From: Clostridia bacterium
GTDB taxonomy: Bacteria; Bacillota; Clostridia; Oscillospirales; CAG-272
Assembly: GCA_017463125.1 (NCBI GenBank)
Contig: JAFTPV010000020.1
Coordinates: 1 to 64,000 of the forward strand
Reading direction: 5' to 3'
DNA length: 64,000 nucleotides
Below, piece after piece: positions 18,263-26,847 of this stretch. Numbering within the stretch: position 1 is the stretch's first letter; each line of letters starts with the position of its first letter. The translations under genes and the position numbers were made by a program. Below the pieces are notes generated by a model, which made no database searches, was not told the DNA's origin, and saw nothing but the letters and a program-made list of their open reading frames with translations.

Positions 18263-21200
18263 TCAGTTTGTTTGCTCGGCTGTCTCTGATGCCTTTTCTG
18301 CAAAGCTTATGTCGTCAAAGTAAACCTTAAGAGCAGTGTTCTTTTCATATCCGAGGCGAACACCGCCTACGGTATAACCCACCGCATTGCTACCTTCCCA
18401 ACGTGCCGAGTTGTAAGTATTAAGCGAGCCGATAAGAACGTCGTTAACGTAGACCTCGAGAATTACCGAATCCTTGTCTATTTTACCGTCTGCGCCGTAG
18501 CCGTAAGAAAGCACCAGCTTAATCTTAAACCACATATCCGCAGTAACGTCAATAAGGGTGTTATCAAGAGAACCGCTGTAAACGTCGCTTGACGGCGAAA
18601 GCACCACCTTCTTCACGCCGTTCGACTCCTCAAGTCCGACGAATATCTTGGCCAATATCTTCGTGTCACCCGCACCCGTAAATGCAAGTCCCAAGCTCTG
18701 CTTGGCAACGTCGGTTGCGGAGGAGTCGATATAAATATCAGACTCAAATACAAATCTGTTCGCATCCCCGTCAGACGCGGTGAGACCGAGCTGACTGAAA
18801 CTGCCGGTCGTTCCCGCAGGGTCGGTGACAAGCAAAACTTTATCCGAAGTATCCTTTGGATTGAGCGTTACGTCAAAAACGGTGCCGCCTTTTCCCGTGT
18901 TCGTAAGATTAGGTGACGGCTGCTCGGGAGCGTCGCCGAGCAAGGAATCAAAGCCTTCAAAGGTAATAACCTCTTCAGCGTTTTCGGTGCTTATGTTATG
19001 ACCGCCGTTATATTCGTATCCGTCTGCTTGCTGGAATATTATATTGTCAAAATACGCCGTCGTCGTTCCGCCCGCAAGATACCTTATATGGAAGGTCGAT
19101 ACGTTGAAGTCTGCCATGTTCTCGGAATTATAAGCAGTTAAATTTTCAACTACCGGCTCTCCGTTAATATAGATGGTGATAACAACTCGGGGGGTTGCTT
19201 CGGAAGCATCGTAATTACATATTATTCCGAATGTAAACCACTCATCTGTCGTTGCTACTTCCTCTGCAATGTCGACATTCCCCTCTATATTCGAAACGTA
19301 TTCGCGAATCTTAATCTTGCCGTCAGAGCCTGCCATAAGACGAATTCTGCTCAAAGGCTTGTTAGATGCGTTCATCAAGCCGAATTCCAGCGTAGTCTTA
19401 CCCGACATATAAACGTCGGATTCAAATACGTAATACGAGCCGCCCTCGGGATTTTCCTGAAGGCTCACCGCGGTGCGAAGGGTGGCGCTGGAGTCAGCCT
19501 GTTTGGTCTTAGTTACCTTCATAACCTTGTTCGCCGCGTTCTTCGGGTCTCTGGTGATCGCATACGTCAGAGTATCGTGATAAACGTTGGTGACGGTTTC
19601 ATCGGGGTAAAGCACGTCGCCTTTTTTCAGGCTGCTGTAATCAAAGTCCTCGAAGGTCGCGGGACCGAATCCCCTCTCTACGTCTTGGCTGACGAAGGAA
19701 AGCGTGCTTGATTCAGCAACCACGTCGTTGAAGTAGAACTCTCCTGAGTTAGTTCTTACGTAACCGACTCTCACGATATTCGGTACGATATCGACGTACG
19801 CGCCGTCCTTGACGTAACCCGCGTCGGTTTCGTCAAAATATTCTCCGTTGACGAATATTTTTCCCTTTACGGAAAGAGTACCGTTTTCGTCGTAAATCTT
19901 ATAGCACTCAATGCGAATGTTGACCCACTCGTTAACGGAAATACCGTTTGCAAGATTGGAATTTGCCTCGCCGTCAAGTCCCTTATATTCGGAATTATCC
20001 TTTATCTGAAGGCACATGCTGTCGCCCATAGAATTTTTTCCGATATTAAGAGAGAAGAGATTTCCTCCAAAGCTGCTCGCAAATGTAATCTGCATCAGAT
20101 TCGGAGAATAATAGTACGTATTTTCGTTTTTGGCAACGAAAATATTCGCATCAAATACGTATGTATTTCCCTGCGTTTCCGAGCTTATTAAGAATTGATG
20201 TTCAAAGTTGCCCGTTGCGGTATCCTGAGGCTTTCCGGTTGCATCCGGTTCGTAACAATAAGTATTAGTCTTAAGCACCAGGTCGCTGCCGCTTGCGTCC
20301 TCCGCGGGATTTTTGACTATCGCGCTTTGGAAATACTTGTAATTGCCGTTTACAACGGTGTTTACGCGGTTGGAGGGCGCCATAACCACTCCGTATTTTT
20401 CATCTCCGTATTCGGCGTCGTAATCGTCGAAGGTTATTGCTCCCTTTGAATATTCAAACGGATTATCCTTGACAATCTCCTTCATATCAAGAAGCGTGTC
20501 AATGAAATATTCGTAATCGTACGATGAGTAAAACGGCGGAGCTTCAACGTCGAGAACGTCAAGAAGAAGGTCTACCGTGCTGCAAGAAATGGTAGTGGCG
20601 TTAACGTCACCCTCCTTGGAGTTTGGAAGAGCGACCGGTGAGCCTTGTGACGAAGACGCCGAATATAATTTCTTATAAGAAAAGCTTCCGTCCAACTTGT
20701 AATACTCGGACAGCTTTTTGGCAGTAGCGGAAATAAGTTCGTCCGCATTTTGCAAAACGATACTGTACATCAGATATCTGTGTTCGGGCTTTGTAAACAA
20801 TATCATATTCTGCATAGATACCAGCGGGTTGTATACGTATACTATACCCGCATCCTCCGGCAGCTCCGGCTCAAGAGCCATTTTCATCGCGCTTTTGAAC
20901 GCGGTGTCAAAACGGGACATATTTCTGCCCAGCGTCTTATACACTGATGAAATCTTCATAAGACCGCTGACGGAGCGATAGGTTATTTCACTTTCCCAAA
21001 TGCCGTTTGACTCATTTTGCTTATCATCAAGATAATCCAACAGATAATTGACGTAATCGTCTCCCGCTTTCTTAACTTCGTCTTTCATCGCGTCAAGGTC
21101 GTTTCCTATATCCCACGAGTCAACGCCCTCTTCGCCAAGCTTCAAGCCGTCAACGTATTTTTTCCACGTGTCAAAATCCGCAAGATGCTCGTTTGAGGCG

Positions 21201-22273
21201 ACGGGTACTATACGGGAAACCGCATCGCAGCTTTTTACGCGCAGCGCGGCAGTAAGTGATACGGTAGATGCGGTTCCGTTTGCGGATACGGATGCCGCCG
21301 GAGCTGCACCGAGAGCTGAGAGAATATGATTTGCCCATCTGAGATCGCGGCTGCGTCTGCTGAGCGTAATCGAGGTCCACTGCGGATGATAATAATATCC
21401 ATCATCCTTTCTCAGACTTTGGGTAAAGGCTATGATATCCGCCTTTATCTCCTCGGGAAGTCCAAGCGCCATATCATCGTTATAATCGACGAATATACCT
21501 CTTTCTTGAAGGTGGTTAAGCGTCTGCCACGTTGATTCAAGGTCGGGCCCGTACCCTATCGTATTTCTGCCCGAGTTGGAATAATAAAATCCGCCCGCTA
21601 TGGGATCGTAGAGATTAGCAAGCCATATATACGTCTTCGTGCCGTAAAGAGAATAAAGATTTCGCAGATGGCGGGTTGCCGCCACTCCAAGCTTTGCTTC
21701 TATCTGCTTAAAATACGACTCTTGCTCCTCTTTTCTCTTTTGTTCAATATATTCAACCTTATTAAAGCTGCTCTGCGCTACTATTCCGTTGTCGGAAACC
21801 AAAGATTTGTTTTTAGAGATAAGGGAAACGAGGTAATTTGTCGCTTCCCCAAGACCGTAGCCTGAGTCGTAAGCAATAGCAAGGTTTCCGTTTTGAGAAT
21901 AAATCAAATAACCCGATAGATAATCCTCGTAAATGATAAGCGCATCAAAATTTTTGTATGCTATTTTGGATATTTCGCGCTCGCAGTTGCCCACGACAAG
22001 CTCGTGCTCTTGCGGAGCCTCGCTGTCGGTTACCAATTCTGCCTTTACGCCGGCAGAGGTAAGCGCGCGCACAATCTTTGAAACGTTGACGCTTGAGCCG
22101 TCGGGAACCACAACGCGAAGCGTCTCTCCGGGATGCCATATCGCTCCTTCGGGCGCGCTATTGACTGTGCCGTTTCCCGGTGTCACGTCTTCCTCGGGGG
22201 GCGTACACGAGAACAAAAGCGAAAAGCTGAGCAGAAGCACGCATAAAAGCGAGAAAACTTTTGCAAATTTCAT
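18263..22273 (-). CDS. Large lipoprotein: alpha-helical enzyme-like domain plus three jelly-roll modules
   Basis: 1,336-residue lipoprotein with signal LLLSFSLLFSC (Cys23). Residues about 45-165 resemble the N-terminal alpha/beta domain of hexosaminidase-type hydrolases (ELVVGNCERE, LSGYLIYSQNGNLAIAY). Residues about 190-600 are homologous to the whole protein encoded just upstream (22270-23535): shared GGFYYS, DLEST, GLMKIS/GLMKMS, YVYNPL and EGDVNAT. The order of helices and Gly-Gly-Phe-Tyr turns suggests an alpha/alpha-barrel or six-hairpin-like enzyme; I do not recognise the family. Three repeats of about 220 residues follow, each opening with ITFDDYD-type sequence and ending YFDNI-type, like LamG/concanavalin sugar-binding jelly rolls. 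It overlaps the upstream gene by 4 bases (ATGA). Confidence 0.8.
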   Translation of the reverse strand: MKFAKVFSLLCVLLLSFSLLFSCTPPEEDVTPGNGTVNSAPEGAIWHPGETLRVVVPDGSSVNVSKIVRALTSAGVKAELVTDSEAPQEHELVVGNCEREISKIAYKNFDALIIYEDYLSGYLIYSQNGNLAIAYDSGYGLGEATNYLVSLISKNKSLVSDNGIVAQSSFNKVEYIEQKRKEEQESYFKQIEAKLGVAATRHLRNLYSLYGTKTYIWLANLYDPIAGGFYYSNSGRNTIGYGPDLESTWQTLNHLQERGIFVDYNDDMALGLPEEIKADIIAFTQSLRKDDGYYYHPQWTSITLSRRSRDLRWANHILSALGAAPAASVSANGTASTVSLTAALRVKSCDAVSRIVPVASNEHLADFDTWKKYVDGLKLGEEGVDSWDIGNDLDAMKDEVKKAGDDYVNYLLDYLDDKQNESNGIWESEITYRSVSGLMKISSVYKTLGRNMSRFDTAFKSAMKMALEPELPEDAGIVYVYNPLVSMQNMILFTKPEHRYLMYSIVLQNADELISATAKKLSEYYKLDGSFSYKKLYSASSSQGSPVALPNSKEGDVNATTISCSTVDLLLDVLDVEAPPFYSSYDYEYFIDTLLDMKEIVKDNPFEYSKGAITFDDYDAEYGDEKYGVVMAPSNRVNTVVNGNYKYFQSAIVKNPAEDASGSDLVLKTNTYCYEPDATGKPQDTATGNFEHQFLISSETQGNTYVFDANIFVAKNENTYYYSPNLMQITFASSFGGNLFSLNIGKNSMGDSMCLQIKDNSEYKGLDGEANSNLANGISVNEWVNIRIECYKIYDENGTLSVKGKIFVNGEYFDETDAGYVKDGAYVDIVPNIVRVGYVRTNSGEFYFNDVVAESSTLSFVSQDVERGFGPATFEDFDYSSLKKGDVLYPDETVTNVYHDTLTYAITRDPKNAANKVMKVTKTKQADSSATLRTAVSLQENPEGGSYYVFESDVYMSGKTTLEFGLMNASNKPLSRIRLMAGSDGKIKIREYVSNIEGNVDIAEEVATTDEWFTFGIICNYDASEATPRVVITIYINGEPVVENLTAYNSENMADFNVSTFHIRYLAGGTTTAYFDNIIFQQADGYEYNGGHNISTENAEEVITFEGFDSLLGDAPEQPSPNLTNTGKGGTVFDVTLNPKDTSDKVLLVTDPAGTTGSFSQLGLTASDGDANRFVFESDIYIDSSATDVAKQSLGLAFTGAGDTKILAKIFVGLEESNGVKKVVLSPSSDVYSGSLDNTLIDVTADMWFKIKLVLSYGYGADGKIDKDSVILEVYVNDVLIGSLNTYNSARWEGSNAVGYTVGGVRLGYEKNTALKVYFDDISFAEKASETAEQTN

Positions 22274-23535
22274 TTTACATCGTTCCTTTCTTGCATTAAA
22301 GTAAAGAATATACGTCCGTCCTCAGACGAAAATACGCGTGGTGTGTCAATGCCCAAAGCACCGCAGGTCTCCCCGAGAACAGCGCAAAGCGATATCTTCG
22401 TGGCATTGACGTCACCTTCGTTTGTGTTAGGAATTGCAACGGGTACACCCTGCGACTTGTCGGCAGAGCGGTCGGGACAGTAAGAGAAAGAACCGTCCTC
22501 CTTCTTAAAGCGCAAGACCTTATTTCTTGCTGCCGAAATAACTTCGGACGCGGAGTCTAAAACCGTTTTTCGCAGTTTTGCCGCACGTTCTTCGCCGCAG
22601 CTGACTTTAACACTCTTGAGAGCCTCCTTCATAGCGCACAGAGGGTTATAAACGTAAACTATGCGGTTTGCTCCGTCGGGCTTGAGCGCAACGTCAAGCG
22701 CGCTCTTCAAAGCCTGTGCGGCGTTGGGAAGTTCAAGAGAGAGCATGGAATAGAGCGTTGACATTTTCATAAGACCGTTTACCGAATCGTAATCGGTTTT
22801 CTCCTGCCACAGTCCGTTGTGCGAATACTGATGTCTGTCAAGAAAATCCTTTGTGCAGAGGACATACTCATCGCCTGCCGCCTTAATCTGCGCTCCCTGC
22901 GCGGCAAGGAGATTGCCGAGGGGATAAGAGTGTTTTTTTACATAGTATTTACTGTCGGGATCTTCAAACTGCGACAGATATTTTTTGTATGCGTTTATAT
23001 CGGATAAATGCTCGGCACGCTTTGGTGCAGCTTTAGCTTTGGTGTCAAGAGGTGACGGATACTTCATAGCTGCGCCAAGTCTTTGTATTATACCGTTTGC
23101 CCATACGAGATCTCTGCCGCGCCTTGAGGTCGGGATATCCTTGCCCCATTGAGTGTGGTAGAAAAAGCCGTCCTCGGCGCTCTGAAGCTCCCTGGCAAAC
23201 GAAATCATTTTCATTTTTAATTTTTCGGGTATATCTTTATAGTCCGGGCAAAGACCGCTGTCATGAATAAATTGCAGCGCCTGACCCGTAGACTCAAGGT
23301 CGGGAAGAAATCCCGCGTTATCTCTGGCGGAAGGCGAATAATAAAAGCCGCCTACCCGAGCTTCCCACAGCTCCGAGAGCCATATATACATTTTTTCGTC
23401 GTAAATGTCGATAAGCTTATTTAATTCGTTAAGAGAATTTTCGCCTATTATACGAGATGCATCTTCAAGCTTTTTTGCTCTCTCATCAAGACGCTTCTCG
23501 AGTAATTTTTCCGGATTATAATCAGAAATAATCAT
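22270..23535 (-). CDS. Cytoplasmic paralog of the lipoprotein alpha-helical domain
   Basis: 421 residues, no signal peptide, unknown family. It aligns along its length with residues about 185-600 of the next protein. Shared motifs are YIWLSELWEARVGGFYYS, PDLESTGQAL, SRRGRDLVWANGI, NGLWQEK, GLMKMSTLY, YVYNPL, DGSFSY and NTNEGDVNAT. Conserved Asp, Glu, Trp and Tyr residues around Gly-rich turns are compatible with a glycan-active alpha/alpha barrel. One membrane-anchored and one intracellular version in the same operon suggests sequential action outside and inside the cell. No good Shine-Dalgarno precedes the ATG at 23535, and a terminator-like hairpin lies just upstream, so expression may be low. 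Confidence 0.75.
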   Translation of the reverse strand: MIISDYNPEKLLEKRLDERAKKLEDASRIIGENSLNELNKLIDIYDEKMYIWLSELWEARVGGFYYSPSARDNAGFLPDLESTGQALQFIHDSGLCPDYKDIPEKLKMKMISFARELQSAEDGFFYHTQWGKDIPTSRRGRDLVWANGIIQRLGAAMKYPSPLDTKAKAAPKRAEHLSDINAYKKYLSQFEDPDSKYYVKKHSYPLGNLLAAQGAQIKAAGDEYVLCTKDFLDRHQYSHNGLWQEKTDYDSVNGLMKMSTLYSMLSLELPNAAQALKSALDVALKPDGANRIVYVYNPLCAMKEALKSVKVSCGEERAAKLRKTVLDSASEVISAARNKVLRFKKEDGSFSYCPDRSADKSQGVPVAIPNTNEGDVNATKISLCAVLGETCGALGIDTPRVFSSEDGRIFFTLMQERNDVK

Positions 23536-23563
23536 AATATGTAAATGTTAGTTGTCTTTTTTG

Positions 23564-23606
23564 TTAAAAATCGTGGCTTCCGGATAGAAGCGCGAAAGCC
23601 ACGATT
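23564..23606 (-). terminator. Terminator/attenuator between the jelly-roll gene and the downstream enzymes
   Basis: 11-bp stem AATCGTGGCTT/AAGCCACGATT with a 16-nt loop, followed on the minus strand by U5 (TTTTTAAC). It sits 34 bases after the secreted protein stop and 29 bases before the next gene. It probably lets the secreted protein be made in excess over downstream genes. Confidence 0.7.
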
Positions 23607-23639
23607 AAAATGATTTATTACTTAATTTTTGCTAATAAT

Positions 23640-25127
23640 TTATTCAGCAGCTACACCCTGGGTAAAGCTTACGTTATCGAAGTATGCATGAACAGAAGTA
23701 CCCTTATAATATATCTGAACTTTAGTTACATTCAGATCGGTTATATCATTTTTAATATTAGAAGAATTATAGGAGTTGAGGCACTGAACGCCATCGACTG
23801 AATCCTTGAGATCCAATTCGCTTACCAAAGCATTGTTAACATATACATTAAGAGTTACTGCATACTGAGTTTCGGCGGAAGCTTCGTATGTGTAGATAAA
23901 TTCCATTTTAAGAGTAAACCAACTATTCGTCTCTATATTTGATGTATATGTATAGTTGCTAGTAGAGTTACTTGCATTGTTTTCTCTGAATGTAACGAAT
24001 CTGTTTCCATCAACAGTTGCTGTTCCGATATAAATTCTAGACAAGAGTTTGTCGTTTCCAGCCGATGTATTGCCCATAAATGTAAGCGCAAAGAGTTCGG
24101 CAGTTTCGGTAGAAGCTTCGCCAACATAAATTTCACTTTCAAACACGTAACTAGTAGAAGATGCGTCGTTTACAATCATTGAAATATCATTTTTAGCATC
24201 AGTATTTGTACTTGTTTGCGATATTTCAAAAACAGTATCCTCAAAATTAACAGGATTCTTTGCTGCGGTGTTTATAGTGGTGGTTGTATTTGTGCTAGGA
24301 GTTGTAATATTAGAGCCGGTTACTGCTGACAAAGCCATTAGTCCGGAAACGGTAAGTTCAGCATTTTGTGTGTCTACGTAGCTATATGTATCATAGTCAG
24401 TTACATACCAGCCGTTGATTGAACCATTTCCACTGTACGAAACGGTAATAAGCGTGTCATTCTTGTAAAGACCTGAGGTCTTGTCTGCGATGCCATTAAG
24501 TATTCCGTCTTTTTCGGGGAAGTATACGAAGGAATAGTCGGTGATAAGGGTTTCTTCTTTATCGAAAAGCATTTGCGCGGTCTCGCCGTAAGCCATCAGA
24601 TTTTCATAATGCATCTTTCTGGTGTAGTCGTCACCGTCAGCCTCTGTCTTGTTGATGAAATCATCCTTATAAAGTCTTGAATAAAGATACTCTGCAACGC
24701 TGTATTCCTTGTAAACGGGATTTGTGGGAGCTACGTCTCCGGTATATGCAACTGCATACACTACGTCGGTGAAGTTGTGCGCGGCAAAGCCGGCGGTTCT
24801 GAAACAGGGATATTTCACTTCGGTATTGTCATCGAGCTTTACCGTACAAACGTAATTTGGGTTTGTAGTATCGAGAAGCACCGCCTCGTACTTAACATCG
24901 GGATTACTTGCATAATAATACTGAACGGTGACGTTTTCTGCATCTTCAAGAGGAACGTCAACGGCATACAAAACAGAAACCAAATCTTCATAATACAGGT
25001 TTTGTGCCAGAATTTTTACTGCGCCCGACTCCTCTTCTGTGTTAGCGCTTGCACCAAATGCGAACACGGAGCACGCAAGGAGCATAACGGCAAGTGCGAC
25101 TGTTATAGCTTTAATTGTTTTTTTCAT
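23640..25127 (-). CDS. Secreted protein with C-terminal jelly-roll (LamG-like) module
   Basis: 495 residues from ATG 25127, chosen because the AAAGGA site lies inside the longer frame. A Sec signal (MKKTIKAITVALAVMLLACS...GASA) has a likely cut near residue 31. Residues about 40-290 resemble the surface-protein region seen in clostridial cell-wall proteins and match no catalytic family I know. The last 180 residues follow the same pattern as the modules in the 1,336-residue lipoprotein: SSTSYVFESEIYVG, NSWFTLKMEF, VTLNVYVNNALV, YFDNVSF. A Thr/Asn-rich linker (TTPSTNTTTTIN) separates the parts. Probably an abundant extracellular glycan-binding protein. Confidence 0.75.
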   Translation of the reverse strand: MKKTIKAITVALAVMLLACSVFAFGASANTEEESGAVKILAQNLYYEDLVSVLYAVDVPLEDAENVTVQYYYASNPDVKYEAVLLDTTNPNYVCTVKLDDNTEVKYPCFRTAGFAAHNFTDVVYAVAYTGDVAPTNPVYKEYSVAEYLYSRLYKDDFINKTEADGDDYTRKMHYENLMAYGETAQMLFDKEETLITDYSFVYFPEKDGILNGIADKTSGLYKNDTLITVSYSGNGSINGWYVTDYDTYSYVDTQNAELTVSGLMALSAVTGSNITTPSTNTTTTINTAAKNPVNFEDTVFEISQTSTNTDAKNDISMIVNDASSTSYVFESEIYVGEASTETAELFALTFMGNTSAGNDKLLSRIYIGTATVDGNRFVTFRENNASNSTSNYTYTSNIETNSWFTLKMEFIYTYEASAETQYAVTLNVYVNNALVSELDLKDSVDGVQCLNSYNSSNIKNDITDLNVTKVQIYYKGTSVHAYFDNVSFTQGVAAE

Positions 25128-25173
25128 TATCAAAATTCCTTTCAAAATATATTTTCTTGTTAGCGTTTTCTAA

Positions 25174-25314
25174 TTAATTGAAATCCCAGCTATCGTCAAC
25201 CTTTCCTCCCGTACCGGAGTCCCATTCGTTGCCGGAGGTTGTGATAACGTCAGAATTTTCAAGCAGAATTATCCGTACATCCGCCTGCTCGTATGGATAT
25301 TTAATGGTTCTCAT
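25174..25314 (-). CDS. 46-residue acidic peptide of unknown function
   Basis: Small ORF in the gap between the FAD oxidoreductase and the secreted jelly-roll protein, on the same strand. It starts MRTIKYPYEQADVRIILLE, has the core SDVITTSGNEWDSG, and ends VDDSWDFN. The DVITTSG...WDSG plus acidic Trp tail recurs in my memory in tiny ORFs beside surface-protein genes of gut Clostridia; I know no function. AAAGGAG lies 14 bases before the ATG, longer than usual, so translation is plausible but not certain. Confidence 0.6.
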   Translation of the reverse strand: MRTIKYPYEQADVRIILLENSDVITTSGNEWDSGTGGKVDDSWDFN

Positions 25315-25372
25315 CGTTTGTTGGCGTTCTCCTTTCTTTAGTTTGGTGCGAAATGGGGAATGGATATTTATT

Positions 25373-26665
25373 TTAGTATATTTGCGCTCCGTAATTAATT
25401 AAAAGCTCTTGTACCTTCTTAATATCTACCGTGTGAGCATTTTTTCCGCTGTGCTTTGCTTCTGCCATGGCAACGCCTGCCGCCTCGCCCATAGAAACGC
25501 ATATAGGCATTATGCGCACCGAGGACTGCGCCTCGTGCGTTGTTGAAATACATCTTCCGGCAACAAGCAGGTTATCATATTCTTTAGGTAAAAGACTTCT
25601 ATATGGAATGGTATAATACTTATCTCTGTCAAACTTGCGTATTCTTGTCCCAGTTCCGTCGGGAGAATGAATATCTACGTCATAGTTTCCGAGAGCTATG
25701 GAATCCTCAAACCTTGTGCAAGCAAAAAGCTCATCCTCGGTGATGATGTGCATTCCGCGAAGCTTTCTTGACTCTCTGATACCAATTTCGGAAGCGACAG
25801 AAACAAGCACGGCGTCTTTATACGCCTTTGAATTCTTTTTCAGAAAATCTACTACCTCGTAGACCTGACGTCTTGCCTCTGCTTCCGCGCGGCTTAACTC
25901 GAGAGGATCGGTGGGGTCAAGCATTACTATACGCGTGGTATTATAATGCACTATTCCCTCACCAAGTCCGTAAAACTGGAGTATATTTTCTCTGGGATTG
26001 GTTATCTCTCCCGAAGCGCGCTTCTCCTTATAGAGCCTTTGAAGCTCGGGAAGCTCTTTTATATAAAGGGGGATATTTATGTTGCAAACTCTGAAGCACG
26101 TTGTCATAGGCTGCGAAAGATTATCTCCTTCTCTGCCGAGAAGATGGTCGCACCCTGCAAGATAAAATACCTCTCCGTCGCCCGTTGCATCAACGAAGAA
26201 ATCAGCTTCAAGCTCAAGACTTCCCGCCTTTGTGGAAGCCATAATGCTTTTTATTTTTCTGTCTTCGTAGGTTACGTCATATATCATAGAATGGTAGAGA
26301 ACGTCTACGCCGTACTCCGAGATCATATCATCGAGCACCATTTTGAAATACTCGGTCTTAAAGCGCCTGATGTCTCCGTCTTTCAGACGGATGTTAGGCT
26401 CTGCGGGAAGAAAATGTCCGACAATTTTTTCGTTATGCCTCGTTATCATCTCGGAAAAGAGTCCCGCGTTAACAATCTTGGTTATCTCGCCGTTTTCTTC
26501 GGTATAATAAGGACAAAAAGGATAAACGAGTCCTCCCGAAAGCGCGCCGCCGAGAGAGCCGCTTTTTTCAACGAGAAGAACCGACATACCGTCTCTTGCC
26601 GCCGCGACAGCCGCAGCAACGCCGGCAAGTCCTCCGCCCGCAACGATTAAATCATATTTTTTCAC
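25373..26665 (-). CDS. FAD-dependent oxidoreductase (FAD_oxidored/PF12831 type)
   Basis: 430 residues. The N-terminal dinucleotide motif is VAGGGLAGVAAAVAAARDG followed by VEKSGSLGG; VDATGDGEV (about residue 158) and NLLVAGRCISTTHEAQ plus MGEAAGVAMA near the C-terminus complete the FAD site. This family is common in glycan-utilisation loci, but substrates are mostly unknown. The start is GTG 26665 with AAAGGTG 7 bases before. It is the first gene of the minus-strand island operon and is transcribed divergently from the PocR/AraC regulator, which is likely its controller. Confidence 0.88.
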   Translation of the reverse strand: MKKYDLIVAGGGLAGVAAAVAAARDGMSVLLVEKSGSLGGALSGGLVYPFCPYYTEENGEITKIVNAGLFSEMITRHNEKIVGHFLPAEPNIRLKDGDIRRFKTEYFKMVLDDMISEYGVDVLYHSMIYDVTYEDRKIKSIMASTKAGSLELEADFFVDATGDGEVFYLAGCDHLLGREGDNLSQPMTTCFRVCNINIPLYIKELPELQRLYKEKRASGEITNPRENILQFYGLGEGIVHYNTTRIVMLDPTDPLELSRAEAEARRQVYEVVDFLKKNSKAYKDAVLVSVASEIGIRESRKLRGMHIITEDELFACTRFEDSIALGNYDVDIHSPDGTGTRIRKFDRDKYYTIPYRSLLPKEYDNLLVAGRCISTTHEAQSSVRIMPICVSMGEAAGVAMAEAKHSGKNAHTVDIKKVQELLINYGAQIY

Positions 26666-26697
26666 GTTAACACACCTTTTTTACTATTTTCACCTTG

Positions 26698-26703
26698 ATT
26701 ATA
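26698..26703 (-). promoter_or_regulatory. -10 element of the FAD oxidoreductase operon promoter
   Basis: TATAAT on the minus strand about 32 bases before the GTG start. No good -35 is present at 17 bases, which is typical of activator-dependent promoters and fits the divergent AraC-family gene. Confidence 0.6.
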
Positions 26704-26776
26704 TCACCTTTTTTTGTCCATATCTTACAATTTTGATACTATATATTTCAAAAAAGATACATCTTTGGTAAATCGC

Positions 26777-26805
26777 TTGAACAAAAGATAAACAAATGTT
26801 AAAAT
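26777..26805 (+). promoter_or_regulatory. Promoter of the PocR/AraC regulator
   Basis: TTGAAC (26777-26782), 17 bases, TAAAAT (26800-26805), 42 bases before the start codon. It faces away from the FAD operon promoter, giving a compact divergent control region. Confidence 0.8.
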
Positions 26806-26847
26806 GGATTAAAAAGTATATCTAAAATTAAAGCAGGAGTCGCTAAA

